A DNA stretch of 64,000 bases from Actinacidiphila alni (GTDB taxonomy: Bacteria > Actinomycetota > Actinomycetes > Streptomycetales > Streptomycetaceae). A program made the position numbers and the translations under genes. Location: assembly GCF_900112845.1 (NCBI RefSeq), contig NZ_FONG01000022.1:1-64000 (forward strand), read 5' to 3'. The notes beneath the pieces were generated by a model. The model was not told the DNA's origin. It worked only from the letters and a program-made list of their open reading frames with translations, and did not search any database. Positions 50,128-59,548 of the stretch are shown here, piece after piece (the first letter of the stretch is position 1; each line of letters begins with the position of its first letter).

Positions 50128-50607
50128 TCACGCGCCCGCGTCCGGCGTCTCGTCCTTCCCCGACCAGGGGTCGCTCAGCCACAGGTCGTCCCCGGTGGTC
50201 GGGGCGAGCAGCCGGCTCAGCCCGTCGTCCATGCCGAGCTGTTCGTGCTCGGTGCCGGGGGCCACCACCCGCAGCGTCCGCTCCAGCCAGGACGCCACCG
50301 GCGACGACGGCGCCTCCAGCAGCGCGTTGCCGTCGGGCGAACTGAGCGCCATGCAGATCACACTGCGGCCGTTGACCTTGGTCGGCCAGATCCGTACGTC
50401 ACCGTGCCCGCACGGCCGGAAGACGCCCTCGACGATCAGCTCGCGCGCGAACGTCCAGTTCACGGGCGCGTCGGAACCCACGTGGAAAGTGATGTGCACG
50501 GCAAAGGGATCATCCGTGCGATAGGCCAGCCTCGCGGGTACGGGGATGCTCCGCTCCGGCGACAGCACCAGCTGCATTTCCAGTTCGCGTTCCACCACGG
50601 TGTGCAT
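50128..50607 (-). CDS. ssgG: SsgA-like sporulation/cell-division regulator
   Basis: The 159-aa protein has the SsgA-like pattern: LSPERSIPVPARLAYRTDDP, FAVHITFHVGSDAPVNWTFA, RELIVEGVFRPCGHGDVRIW. These proteins help place FtsZ rings and remodel the wall during sporulation septation. The symbol ssgG rests on position beside the FAD oxidase and M6 protease genes as I recall from S. coelicolor, not on diagnostic residues. ATG start; AGGAAAGGA lies about 10 bases upstream. Confidence 0.8.
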   Translation of the reverse strand: MHTVVERELEMQLVLSPERSIPVPARLAYRTDDPFAVHITFHVGSDAPVNWTFARELIVEGVFRPCGHGDVRIWPTKVNGRSVICMALSSPDGNALLEAPSSPVASWLERTLRVVAPGTEHEQLGMDDGLSRLLAPTTGDDLWLSDPWSGKDETPDAGA

Positions 50608-50931
50608 CGACTCGACATCCTTTCCTCGGCGCGGCAGCCCCTTTGTCCGTGTTCACCACGGGTTTCGCGGTGACACGGGGGACGCGCAGCGGGTGCTGCG
50701 CGGGGCCCGCACCAGGAGAGAGCGCGTACCACCCCAACCATTACGCGGGTTCGCGGGATTAGGTTCAAAATTCCTGAAGCACGGGCACGAGGGGGCGCGT
50801 GCGGGTAAAGACAAGTACGCCCTCCGGTGCGGCCCGCGGCCCGCGACAGCGGTCACGCCGGGCCCGCGCGTCTGGTACATCTGGACGTCACAAACCCCCA
50901 CCAGACCGAGCAGATACGGAATTCACGGACC
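50608..50931. other. Divergent gap between ssgG-like gene and first RDD gene
   Basis: This region is 324 bp long. Promoters for both flanking genes must lie here; GCGCAGCGGGTGCTGCGCG (near 50685) can form a short hairpin. No further gene or known box was recognised. Confidence 0.4.
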
Positions 50932-52125
50932 ATGAGCGCACCCGCCGCCGGCTCCTCCGGTTCTTCCTCCGCGTCGCCGGTGCCGGGCTACTACCCCGAC
51001 CCCTCGGTCCCGAACTACATCCGCTACTGGAACGGCTCCGCCTGGGTGCCGGGGACGAGCAGGCCCGCGCCGGCGGACGGCGGGACACCGGCCGGGCCGG
51101 CCGTACCGTCCACGCCGTCCGCACCGCCATCGCCGTCCGTACCGTCCGCTCCGGCCGCACCCTCCGCTCCTTCTGTTCCGGCGGGCCGCTCGGCCGACGA
51201 GTCCGGGGTGATGTATCTGGACGAGGACCCGGGCGCGCCGCTCGCGGACTTCGGTACGGGGACGGCCGCCGCGGTGGCGCCGCCGCCGTCCGCACCCGCT
51301 CCCACGCCCGTACCGCCGCCCGCCGCTCCCGCTCCCGAGCCCGCTCCCGGGCCGTCGCCGGTGTGGCCCCGGGCGGCCGGGCAGCCGGCCGCGTCGGAAC
51401 CGCAGCGGATCTCCTGGGGCACGGCGGCACCCGCCCAGCAACAGGCTGCCGCGCCCTCCGTACCGGCCCAGCCGCAGCCGCAGCCCCAAGCGCGGCCCCA
51501 GCCTCAGCCGCAGGCGCCGGCCGCGCCTTGGGCGCAGCAGGTGCACCATCTGGCCCGGCAGTCGGAGGAGGAGCGGCAGGAGAGCCCGGCGCCGTGGCGG
51601 CCGCCGGTCGGCGACCCCTTCCTGAGCACGATCACCCGGCAGGACCGGCCGGCCGCGCTGGTACGGCGGTTCGCCGCCCGCGTGCTGGACACGGCGCTGT
51701 TCTGCGCGGTGACCGCCGCCGCGGCCGTACCGCTGGGCACGGCCGCGTACCAGCACATCCAGGACAAGGTCGACGACGCCGAGCAGACCGGCGAGACCGT
51801 CAAGGTCTGGCTGATCGACGGCACGACCGGCGTGGAGATCGGCGCTGTGCTGCTGGTCGCGGTGCTCGCCGGCCTGCTGCTCGAAGTGCTGCCGACCGCG
51901 AAGTGGGGGCGCACGCTCGGCAAGAAGCTGGTGGGGCTGCGGGTGCTGGACGTCGAGGCGCAGCTGCCGCCCGGCTTCGGCGCGAGCCTGCGCCGCTGGC
52001 TGACCCACACGGTGCTGGACGCGCTGGTGGTCGGCGCGGTGGGTCTGGCCTGGTGCCTGTTCGACCGCCCCTGGCGGCAGTGCTGGCACGACAAGGCGGC
52101 CGGTACGTTCGTCGCGGGCGACTGA
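50932..52125 (+). CDS. DUF2510 - Pro/Gln linker - RDD membrane protein
   Basis: The 397-aa protein starts with a DUF2510 motif (PGYYPDPSVPNYIRYWNGSA, then WVPGT), continues with a ~170-aa Pro/Ala/Gln-rich linker (QPQPQARPQPQPQAP), and ends in an RDD domain (about 240-395: ALVRRFAARVLDTALFCAVT, LGKKLVGLRVLDVEA, CWHDKAAGTFV) with three membrane segments. RDD proteins are poorly understood; some act in sodium/proton exchange. It is the first of three adjacent RDD genes. Confidence 0.85.
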   Translation: MSAPAAGSSGSSSASPVPGYYPDPSVPNYIRYWNGSAWVPGTSRPAPADGGTPAGPAVPSTPSAPPSPSVPSAPAAPSAPSVPAGRSADESGVMYLDEDPGAPLADFGTGTAAAVAPPPSAPAPTPVPPPAAPAPEPAPGPSPVWPRAAGQPAASEPQRISWGTAAPAQQQAAAPSVPAQPQPQPQARPQPQPQAPAAPWAQQVHHLARQSEEERQESPAPWRPPVGDPFLSTITRQDRPAALVRRFAARVLDTALFCAVTAAAAVPLGTAAYQHIQDKVDDAEQTGETVKVWLIDGTTGVEIGAVLLVAVLAGLLLEVLPTAKWGRTLGKKLVGLRVLDVEAQLPPGFGASLRRWLTHTVLDALVVGAVGLAWCLFDRPWRQCWHDKAAGTFVAGD

Positions 52126-52197
52126 CGCCGTACTCCCGGGTACTCCGAACGGAGCGCGCAACAGGCGGGCCGTCACCGTCCGGGTTTGACTCGCCGT

Positions 52198-52899
52198 ATG
52201 AGTACCGATCAGCCAGCGCCCGGTTCCCCCGAGGACCCCTACGCCAAGCCGCCCGGCGACCAGGGCGGCGGCCCGTACGGCGCCCCGCCGCCGAGCGGCC
52301 CGTACGGCAACGATCCGTACGCCGACAATCCCTACGGCGGCGGGCAGTCCGGCCAGGGCGGTCCGGGCAATCCCTACGGCGGCGGCCAGGGCGGTCCCGG
52401 CGGACCGTACGACAACGGTCCCGGCGGGCCCGGGAATCCGTACGGGGAGCCCCCGCGGGACCCGCTGGCCGGGATGCCGCCGCTGGCCGACAGCGGCAAG
52501 CGCGTCCTCGCCCGGATCATCGATGTGATCATCGTGCTCATCCCGGCCGGCCTGCTGGACTGGGCGTCCGGCGGCACCGACAACTTCAGCAGCGGCAAGT
52601 CGGCGCTCGGCGGCGCCTTCTTCGCGGTCATCGGCTTCCTCTACGAGTGGTTCATGACGCAGAACAGCGGCCAGACCGTCGGCAAGAAGCTGATGAAGAT
52701 CCGTACCGCGATGCTCGACAACGGCAGCGCGCCCGGCTCCTCGGCCGCCGCCCTGCGCGCCCTCGTGCTGTGGCTGCCCGCCTTCTGCTGCAGCTGCATC
52801 TGGTTCGTGATCCTCGGCATCACGGTGCTCTTCGACAAGCCGTACCGGCAGGGCCTCCAGGACAAGGCCGCCAAGACCGTGGTGGTCTCGACCACCTGA
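52198..52899 (+). CDS. Gly/Pro/Tyr-rich RDD membrane protein
   Basis: The 233-aa protein has a Gly/Pro/Tyr-rich N-terminus (about 1-95, repeated GGPYGxxP, NPYGGGQ) and an RDD domain (about 97-230: SGKRVLARIIDVIIVLIPAG, GQTVGKKLMKIRTAML, RQGLQDKAAKTVVV). Such N-terminal tails may phase-separate or bind partners. It is similar to its neighbours in the RDD part, so the three arose by duplication. Confidence 0.87.
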   Translation: MSTDQPAPGSPEDPYAKPPGDQGGGPYGAPPPSGPYGNDPYADNPYGGGQSGQGGPGNPYGGGQGGPGGPYDNGPGGPGNPYGEPPRDPLAGMPPLADSGKRVLARIIDVIIVLIPAGLLDWASGGTDNFSSGKSALGGAFFAVIGFLYEWFMTQNSGQTVGKKLMKIRTAMLDNGSAPGSSAAALRALVLWLPAFCCSCIWFVILGITVLFDKPYRQGLQDKAAKTVVVSTT

Positions 52900-52986
52900 C
52901 CGGCCGTCCGACCGGTCGCCCGACGCTCCGAAAGGGCCGCGCACCCGCCCTGTACCGCCACCCGGATGGCTGATTGACTCATGGTC

Positions 52987-53460
52987 ATGAGTACAGACCA
53001 GCCGTCCGGGATGGCGCCGCTCGCGACCCTCAACCAGCGTTTCCTCGCCCGCCTGGTCGACACCGTCGTGCTGATCGTGATCGATGTGCTGGTGAGCGTC
53101 GTGGTGTACGGCGACGACCTGTCGAGTCCCACGGACGCCGGCGGCGGCAAGCAGGCCGTGGCGACGGTGGTCACCTTCGTCGTCTACTTCCTCTACGAGG
53201 GCTTCATGACGGCCGCCCGCGGCCAGACGCTCGGCAAGAGGATGCTGAAGATCCGCGCGGCCCGGCTGGTGGACGGCGAGGTCCCCGGCGGCGACGGCTG
53301 GACACGGGCCGCGGTCTACGCGCTGCCCGGCGCCTTCGGTGTGGTCCTGGTCGGCCCGCTGTTCTGGCTGCTGAATTCGCTGTGGTGCCTGTGGGACAGG
53401 CCGTACCGGCAGTGCCTGCACGACAAGGCGGCCAAGACCGTGGTCGTGGCCGCCGTCTGA
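52987..53460 (+). CDS. RDD membrane protein, compact
   Basis: The 157-aa protein is almost only an RDD domain (LNQRFLARLVDTVVLIVIDV, GQTLGKRMLKIRAARLVDG, RQCLHDKAAKTVVVAA). The start MSTDQPS resembles MSTDQPA of the preceding gene, which supports ATG at 52987 over 52981. It is the third of three adjacent RDD genes. Confidence 0.87.
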   Translation: MSTDQPSGMAPLATLNQRFLARLVDTVVLIVIDVLVSVVVYGDDLSSPTDAGGGKQAVATVVTFVVYFLYEGFMTAARGQTLGKRMLKIRAARLVDGEVPGGDGWTRAAVYALPGAFGVVLVGPLFWLLNSLWCLWDRPYRQCLHDKAAKTVVVAAV

Positions 53461-53469
53461 CGCCGTGTG

Positions 53470-53497
53470 GTGCAGGTGCAGGTGCAGGTGCAGGTGC
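53470..53497. repeat. 6-bp tandem repeat
   Basis: GTGCAG is repeated four times with a partial fifth copy, 9 bases after the stop of the third RDD gene. Confidence 0.8.
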
Positions 53498-53530
53498 TGG
53501 CGTTGTGCGACGCCGTGTGACACCGCCTTC

Positions 53531-53860
53531 TCAGCGGCGCAGCGTCGCTTCCCTGGCCTCGCGGACACCGCGTCCGCCCGCCGCCCGCGGCAGCGGACGC
53601 CGTGCGGCCGGCCGGGGGGCGAGGTGTTCGGGAACGGGGGCCGGGGCAGGGGAACGGTCGGACGCCTGGGCGGACTTGACCCGGGCGACGGCGGGCAGGG
53701 TGACGGTCACCGCGACGAGCAGGCCCAGGATCAGTCCCGCCGCGCAGCAGACCGCGACGCCCGTGCCGGAGCGTGCGTCCGACAGCAGGAGCATCGCGAA
53801 GGTGGACAGGACGACGGTCAGCGAACCGTAGGCGAGTTGCGCGGTCGTAGGACGTGGCAT
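53531..53860 (-). CDS. Small membrane protein, unknown function
   Basis: The 109-aa protein has two membrane segments (about 8-28 and 34-58, LAYGSLTVVLSTFAMLLLSD and VCCAAGLILGLLVAVTVTLP) and a basic, proline-rich cytoplasmic tail ending RREATLRR-like. The ATG at 53860 (MPRPTTAQ) is chosen. It is convergent with the RDD genes and divergent from the M6 protease gene. I do not recognise the family. Confidence 0.6.
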   Translation of the reverse strand: MPRPTTAQLAYGSLTVVLSTFAMLLLSDARSGTGVAVCCAAGLILGLLVAVTVTLPAVARVKSAQASDRSPAPAPVPEHLAPRPAARRPLPRAAGGRGVREAREATLRR

Positions 53861-54152
53861 TGGGGGATCCGTCCTCGGTAGCGGGCTGGCTCTACGCTTC
53901 GGCATGCCCTGACCGTACATGGGGTAAGCGTGACCTAACCCACGGTGCGGTGCACGAGGGGGCGCACGGGGTCGCAAGCGTGTCAGGCATCTCAACCAGC
54001 GGACAGCCGGGCGGGGTTGGGGCAACGCTGTGAGTCCGCTGAGCGGTACCGGGAAACCGGTAAACGTACTGGCGTGCCATGCTCAAGTCAAGATCTGTTT
54101 TTTCTCCCGTCACTCCGATGCAATGGCCTTTCCCAAGGGGAGGTCAAGAATC
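53861..54152. promoter_or_regulatory. Promoter region of the M6 protease gene
   Basis: The 292-bp gap is clearly less GC-rich in its last 80 bases (near CAAGATCTGTTTTTTC), as expected of a promoter and leader. It contains GGTACCGGGAAACCGGTAAA, which can fold. No known operator is recognised. Confidence 0.4.
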
Positions 54153-56564
54153 TTGAAAACGCAGCGGAGGATCACCCAACCCGCCGCCCTGGCCCTGGCG
54201 ATAGCCGTGCTGGGGGTGCCCGCGGTCACCGCAACCGCGGCACATGCGGCGCCGGCCGACAGTGCGCATCCCGCGCCGGCCGTCAGCCACGACCCGGCGG
54301 ACAACCAGGCGCACGACCTGCCGGGCCCGTTCACCGAGCAGCAGACCGCGGAGCGCTCGGCCGCGCTCCAGCAGGTCGTCTCGGGCGACGCGACCGTGCA
54401 GCAGCGCGGCGGCTCCAAGGTCGTCCAACTCGGCCACGGCAAGGGCAAGAAGAGCAAGTACGTCGAACTGGGCCGGGAGAAGACCGACAAGATCTTCACC
54501 ATCCTCGCCGAGTTCGGCGACCAGGTGGACAACACCACCACCTACGACCCGGACGGCCCCGACGGCCCGCAGCCCCCGGTCACCAAGTACGGCGGCGACC
54601 CGGGCCCGGCGCACAACACGATCGCCGCTCCGGACCGCAAGAACGACAACAGCACCGCCTGGCAGGCCGATTACAACCAGGCACACTTCAAGGACCTGTA
54701 CTTCTCGCACGACGCCGGCAAGGAGTCGCTGGCGAAGTACTACGAGAAGCAGTCCTCGGGCCGCTACTCGGTCGACGGCGAGGTCTCCGCCTGGGTCAAG
54801 GTGCCCTGGAACGAGGCCCGTTACGGCTCCAACTACTGCGGTGCCTCCACCTGCTCCAGCGCCTGGGACCTGATCCGCGACGCCACCACCGCGTACGTCG
54901 CCGATCAGAAGGCCCAGGGCCGTACCGACGCGCAGATCAAGGCCGACCTGTCCCAGTACGACCAGTGGGACCGCTACGACTACGACGGCGACGGCAACTT
55001 CAACGAGCCCGACGGTTACATCGACCACTTCCAGATCGTGCACGCGGGCGAGGACGAGTCCGCGGGCGGCGGCGCCCAGGCCGAGGACGCCCTGTGGGCG
55101 CACCGCTGGTACGCCTACGGCACCGACGCGGGCAAGACCGGCCCGGCCGACAACAAGGCCGGCGGCACGCAGATCGGTGACACCGGCATCTGGGTCGGCG
55201 ACTACACCCTCCAGCCGGAGAACGGCGGCCTCGGCGTCTTCGCGCACGAGTACGGCCACGACCTCGGCCTGCCCGACGAGTACGACACCACGTACGTCGG
55301 CGAGTCCAACGTCGCCTTCTGGTCGCTGATGTCGTCCGGTTCCTGGATGGGCACCGGCAAGGACGCGATCGGCGACCTCCCCGACGACATGAGCGCCTGG
55401 GACAAGCTGCAGCTCGGCTGGCTCAACTACGGCACCGCCAAGGCCGCCAAGCGCTCGACGACCAAGCTGGGCGTCGCCGAGTACAACACCAAGGACAAGC
55501 AGGCGCTCGTCGTCACGCTGCCCGACAAGGCGGTCACCACCACCATCACCACGCCCGCCGAGGGCGACAAGCAGTGGTGGAGCGGCATGGGCGACAACCT
55601 GTCCAACACCCTGACCCGCTCGGTCGACCTGACCGGCAAGACCTCGGCGTCCCTGTCCCTCAAGGGCTGGTGGGACATCGAGGAGGGCTACGACTACCTC
55701 TACACCGAGGTGTCCGCCGACAACGGCGCCAGCTGGACCGCGCTGGACGGCACCGCCAACGGCAAGTCGATCCCGCGCGACGGCGGCGACGCCCCCGCGC
55801 TGACCGGCACCAGCGGCGCGTACGAGGACCTGTCCTTCCCGCTGGACGCGTACGCGGGCAAGCAGATCCAGCTGCGCTTCCGGTACCTGACCGACGGCGG
55901 TGTGGCCCAGCAGGGCTTCGCGGCCGACGCGATCACCGTCACCGCGGACGGCTCGGCCGTGCTCACCGACGGCGCCGAGACCGACGACAACGGCTGGACC
56001 GCCAAGGGCTTCTCCCGGATCGGGGCGTCCTTCACCAAGGACTACCCGCAGTACTACATCGCGGAGAACCGGCAGTACGTCTCGTACGACAAGACGCTCA
56101 AGACCGGCCCGTACAACTTCGGCTGGACCAGCAGCCGGCCCGACTGGGTCGAGCACTACCCGTACCAGAACGGCCTGCTGATCTGGCTGTGGGACACCTC
56201 GCAGCCCGACAACAACGTGGGCATCCACCCCGGCTCGGGCCAGATCCTGCCGATCGACGCCCACGCCAAGGCCGAGAAGTGGTCCGACGGCAGCCTGCTG
56301 CGCAACCGCATCCAGGCGTACGACTCGCCGTTCAGCTGGTGGCCGACCGACGGCTTCACGCTGCATAACAACGGTGTCGCCACCAAGGTCAAGGCCAAGC
56401 TCGGCACGCCGGTCTTCGACGACCACTACGGCTCGTACTGGGACGCGGCCAACCCGACCGGCAGCGTGAAGGTGCCGGACACCAACACCCGGATCACGAT
56501 CCTGAGCGAGGCGCTGGACGGCAGCACCATGACCGTCGCGGTCGGCCCGGCCAAGCTCTGGTGA
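54153..56564 (+). CDS. Secreted immune-inhibitor-A-type metalloprotease (M6)
   Basis: The 803-aa protein has a Sec signal (KTQRRITQPAALALAIAVLG, cleavage near HAAPA) when started at TTG 54153, which follows GGGGAGG at ideal spacing; an ATG at 54123 adds ten residues and has no site. The M6 catalytic domain has HEYGHDLGLPDEY, giving zinc ligands His365 and His369 and catalytic Glu366. A C-terminal MAM/immunoglobulin-like part follows (YEDLSFPLDAYAGKQIQLRF). Family members cleave host defence or environmental proteins. The gene stands alone. Confidence 0.92.
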   Translation: MKTQRRITQPAALALAIAVLGVPAVTATAAHAAPADSAHPAPAVSHDPADNQAHDLPGPFTEQQTAERSAALQQVVSGDATVQQRGGSKVVQLGHGKGKKSKYVELGREKTDKIFTILAEFGDQVDNTTTYDPDGPDGPQPPVTKYGGDPGPAHNTIAAPDRKNDNSTAWQADYNQAHFKDLYFSHDAGKESLAKYYEKQSSGRYSVDGEVSAWVKVPWNEARYGSNYCGASTCSSAWDLIRDATTAYVADQKAQGRTDAQIKADLSQYDQWDRYDYDGDGNFNEPDGYIDHFQIVHAGEDESAGGGAQAEDALWAHRWYAYGTDAGKTGPADNKAGGTQIGDTGIWVGDYTLQPENGGLGVFAHEYGHDLGLPDEYDTTYVGESNVAFWSLMSSGSWMGTGKDAIGDLPDDMSAWDKLQLGWLNYGTAKAAKRSTTKLGVAEYNTKDKQALVVTLPDKAVTTTITTPAEGDKQWWSGMGDNLSNTLTRSVDLTGKTSASLSLKGWWDIEEGYDYLYTEVSADNGASWTALDGTANGKSIPRDGGDAPALTGTSGAYEDLSFPLDAYAGKQIQLRFRYLTDGGVAQQGFAADAITVTADGSAVLTDGAETDDNGWTAKGFSRIGASFTKDYPQYYIAENRQYVSYDKTLKTGPYNFGWTSSRPDWVEHYPYQNGLLIWLWDTSQPDNNVGIHPGSGQILPIDAHAKAEKWSDGSLLRNRIQAYDSPFSWWPTDGFTLHNNGVATKVKAKLGTPVFDDHYGSYWDAANPTGSVKVPDTNTRITILSEALDGSTMTVAVGPAKLW

Positions 56565-56705
56565 TCACCACCCCGTGATCATTTTGGCCACGGAGATTGC
56601 CCGAAACCGGTCGCACCCCGTGTGACCTGGTGTTTCATCGGGATTCATCCCGCGTTCGGCCGTCGCCCCCTGGTGGGCGGCGGCCGAACCGCTGATGATG
56701 TGACC

Positions 56706-57020
56706 ATGGCGGTCGGTGGCTTCACCAAGCTTCCGGGCGGCTCGGTCGTCGTGGCGCTCGGGCTGCCCCATCCGGGCTGCCCCGACCGCACGGTCCGGGT
56801 CGTGGTGCACGCCCTGAACCGGCAGCGCGCCCTCACCCGGCTCAGCAACCTCGGCTTCCGCGGCGCGCGGCTGACCGGCAACGCGGAGCCGCCCACGCCC
56901 GACGAGGTCACCGCCGTACTGCACCATCCGGACGGCCTGGTCTGGCGCGAGTACGACAGCGCGGAGCTGTGGCACCCGATCTCGACGCTGAACCGCACGG
57001 TCCGCCAGGACCGGTCCTAG
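56706..57020 (+). CDS. Conserved small protein of unknown function
   Basis: The 104-aa protein begins MAVGGFTKLPGGSVVVALGL and contains TRLSNLGFRGARLTGNAEPP, TPDEVTAVLHHPDGLVWRE and ends TLNRTVRQDRS. Third-position GC fits a real gene. No motif is recognised. GTG at 56700 is an alternative start. It converges on pncA. Confidence 0.6.
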   Translation: MAVGGFTKLPGGSVVVALGLPHPGCPDRTVRVVVHALNRQRALTRLSNLGFRGARLTGNAEPPTPDEVTAVLHHPDGLVWREYDSAELWHPISTLNRTVRQDRS

Positions 57021-57065
57021 CCGGTTGCGACGGGCTTGTCCCGGCCGGCCGTGACGGGCATGTCC

Positions 57066-57656
57066 TCAGCCGGTCACCACGGGCTTGCCGGACAGCTCCA
57101 CGCCCGCCTCGCGCAGCTCCACCAGCGCCCGGTCGGTGGTCGCGGGCGCCACGCCCGCCGTCAGCGTCAGCAGCACCCGGGTGGTGAAGCCGTCCCGTAC
57201 GGCGTCCAGCGCCGTCGCCCGCACACAGTGGTCGGTGGCGATGCCCACCACGTCGACCTCCGTCACCTGGCGCTCGCGCAGCCAGCCGGTGAGCGTCGCG
57301 CCGTTCTCGTCCAGGCCCTCGAAGCCGCTGTACGCCGCCGCGTACGCGCCCTTGTCGAACACCGCGTCCACGGCGCCCGAGGCGATCGCGGGCGCGAAAT
57401 TCGGGTGGAACCCGGCGCCCTCGGTGCCCGCCACGCAGTGCACCGGCCACGACGTCACGAAGTCCGGGCGGTCCGAGAAGTGCGTGCCCGGGTCGATGTG
57501 GTGGTCCCGGGTCGCCACCACGTGCCGGTAGTTCCCCGCCGACTCCCCGATCAGATCCGTGATCGCGGCGGCCACGTCGGCCCCTCCGGTCACCGCGAGG
57601 CTGCCGCCCTCGCAGAAGTCGTTCTGCACGTCGACGACGATCAATGCGCGGTGCAT
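57066..57656 (-). CDS. pncA: Nicotinamidase / pyrazinamidase
   Basis: The 196-aa protein is a cysteine hydrolase that turns nicotinamide into nicotinate. The catalytic triad is Asp9 (VVDVQNDF), Lys102 (VFDKGAYAA) and Cys144 (ATDHCVRATALDA); the metal site is DHHIDPGTHF. The start at 57656 (MHRALIV) is chosen. It lies 108 bp downstream of pncB on the same strand; together they recycle nicotinamide into the NAD pathway. Confidence 0.93.
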   Translation of the reverse strand: MHRALIVVDVQNDFCEGGSLAVTGGADVAAAITDLIGESAGNYRHVVATRDHHIDPGTHFSDRPDFVTSWPVHCVAGTEGAGFHPNFAPAIASGAVDAVFDKGAYAAAYSGFEGLDENGATLTGWLRERQVTEVDVVGIATDHCVRATALDAVRDGFTTRVLLTLTAGVAPATTDRALVELREAGVELSGKPVVTG

Positions 57657-57764
57657 TTCCCTTGTGCCTTTCGGGCGGATGTCGGGGCGGGGCCGCGGGT
57701 CGCGCGGCGGCCCCGCCAAGTCAAGCCCTGAGCGTAGGGCCCTGCGGCCCGCTCGCGCAGTGAC

Positions 57765-59093
57765 TCAGGCCGTTTCCGTGGCGAGCACGGGCTCGCCCCG
57801 GGAGAGCTGGGTGGCGGACAGCGGGAGCCCCGCGCGGGCGGCGATGTGGCGGCTGCGGGCCGCCTCCAGGGGCTCGCGGCCGATGACCTCGCCGTGCCGG
57901 ACGAGGGGGACCAGGAGCTGGTGGTCGGCGAGGTCGGCCGGCACCGGGCCGGTACCGACGACCTCGGCGGCGGCGACGCCGTCCTCGTCGAGCCGGCGGG
58001 CCGCCCACTTGCGCCCGCCGACACTGGTCTTGCCGCCCATCGACTTCTTGGCGACGGGCAGCAGCGGCGCGTCCCGGTCATCGGAGGTCGCGCGGGCGAC
58101 CAGCTTGTAGACCATGGAGCACGTCGGGTGACCGCTGCCGGTGACCAGCGAGGTGCCGACCCCGTAGGAGTCCACGGGCGCGGCGGCCAGCGACGCGATC
58201 GCGTACTCGTCCAGGTCGGAGGTCACCACGATCTTCGTGTCCTTCGCCCCGAGGTCGTCCAGCTGCTGCCGCACCCGGTGCGCGAGCAGCAGCAGGTCGC
58301 CGGAGTCGATCCGTACCGCGCCCAGCTCGGGCCCGGCGATCTCCACGGCGGTGCGTACGGCGGCGGTCAGGTCGTAGGTGTCCACCAGCAGGGTGGTGCC
58401 GCGGCCGAGCGCGTCCACCTGCGCGGTGAACGCGTCCCGCTCGGTGTCGTGCAGCAGCGTGAAGGCGTGCGCGCTGGTACCGATCGTCGGGATGCCGTAG
58501 CGGAAACCGGCGGCGAGGTTGGAGGAGGAGCGGAAGCCGCCGACGTACGCGGCCCGCGAGGCGGCCACCGCGGCCAGCTCGTGGGTGCGGCGGGCGCCCA
58601 TCTCCATCAGCGGCCGGCCGCCGGCCGCCACCGCCATCCGGGAGGCCGCCGCCGCGATCGCCGAGTCGTGGTTGAGGATCGACAGGATCACCGTCTCCAG
58701 CAGCACCGCCTCGGCGAAGCTGCCCTCGACCCGCAGGATCGGCGAGCCGGGGAAGTACACCTCGCCCTCGGGGTAGCCCCAGATGTCGCCGGTGAAGCGG
58801 TAGTCCGCCAGCCAGTCGAGGGTGGCGGCGTCCACCACGTCCTCGCGTTCGAGGAATTCCAGCACGGGCGCGTCGAAGCGGAAGTTCGCCACCGCGTCGA
58901 GGACCCGGCCGGTGCCGGCGACCACCCCGTAGCGGCGGCCCTCGGGCAGCCTGCGGGTGAACGCCTCGAAGACCGAGCGGCGCTCGGCGGCGCCGCTGCG
59001 CAGGGCGGCCCGCAGCATCGTCAGCTCGTAGCGGTCGGTGAACAGGGCGGTGGACGGCACGTCCACCGGCAGTCCCAGGTCTGCTGTGCTCAT
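57765..59093 (-). CDS. pncB: Nicotinate phosphoribosyltransferase
   Basis: The 442-aa protein makes nicotinate mononucleotide from nicotinate and PRPP. FTDRYELTMLRAALRSG is the substrate-binding N-terminus; AAAASRMAVAAGGRPLMEMG, GARRTHELAAVAASRAAYVG, GTSAHAFTLLHD and VRIDSGDLLLLAHRVR are family signatures. It precedes pncA and is divergent from clpS. Confidence 0.94.
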   Translation of the reverse strand: MSTADLGLPVDVPSTALFTDRYELTMLRAALRSGAAERRSVFEAFTRRLPEGRRYGVVAGTGRVLDAVANFRFDAPVLEFLEREDVVDAATLDWLADYRFTGDIWGYPEGEVYFPGSPILRVEGSFAEAVLLETVILSILNHDSAIAAAASRMAVAAGGRPLMEMGARRTHELAAVAASRAAYVGGFRSSSNLAAGFRYGIPTIGTSAHAFTLLHDTERDAFTAQVDALGRGTTLLVDTYDLTAAVRTAVEIAGPELGAVRIDSGDLLLLAHRVRQQLDDLGAKDTKIVVTSDLDEYAIASLAAAPVDSYGVGTSLVTGSGHPTCSMVYKLVARATSDDRDAPLLPVAKKSMGGKTSVGGRKWAARRLDEDGVAAAEVVGTGPVPADLADHQLLVPLVRHGEVIGREPLEAARSRHIAARAGLPLSATQLSRGEPVLATETA

Positions 59094-59116
59094 GGCGAGG
59101 ATGCTACCCCCAATAC

Positions 59117-59131
59117 TCGTCAGATTGACGA
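59117..59131. promoter_or_regulatory. 15-bp palindrome upstream of pncB
   Basis: TCGTCAGATTGACGA (6-3-6) lies 24 bp upstream of the pncB start. It is a candidate operator for an NAD-metabolism repressor; no known consensus is claimed. Confidence 0.5.
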
Positions 59132-59236
59132 TTTCTCGGCGCGAGTGTGCCGCGCCCCACACCGACGGGGTGTTCCGGGCCCGCCCGGGCCGCCGCACGC
59201 ACGCCCATTTGTGCGAGGCACCGCAGGCGCGGCAGC

Positions 59237-59548
59237 ATGGAACCTGTGAGTGTCGCGCCAGCAGAAGTCGAACGTCCCGATGTCAGCGAAGCGCCCTTCG
59301 AGGCTCCCGCGCCGGACGTGCCGTGGGTGACTCTCGTGCACAACGACCCCGTCAATCTCATGAGCTACGTGACGTACGTCTTCCAGACCTACTTCGGGTA
59401 CTCGAAGAGCAAGGCCAAGAAGCTGATGGAAGACGTCCACTACAAGGGCCGTGCCGTGGTCTCCAGCGGCACCCGCGAAGAGATGGAACGCGACGTCCAG
59501 GCCATGCACGGCTACGGCCTGTGGGCGACGCTCACCCAGGACCACTGA
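59237..59548 (+). CDS. clpS: ATP-dependent Clp protease adaptor
   Basis: The 103-aa protein has LVHNDPVNLMSYVTYVF, SKAKKLMEDVHYKGRAVVS and GYGLWATLTQD, the ClpS fold that hands N-end-rule substrates to ClpA/ClpC-ClpP. The ~25-residue N-terminal arm is acidic and flexible. Its stop overlaps the start of the DUF2017 gene by one base (TGATG), as in other actinobacteria. Confidence 0.94.
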   Translation: MEPVSVAPAEVERPDVSEAPFEAPAPDVPWVTLVHNDPVNLMSYVTYVFQTYFGYSKSKAKKLMEDVHYKGRAVVSSGTREEMERDVQAMHGYGLWATLTQDH

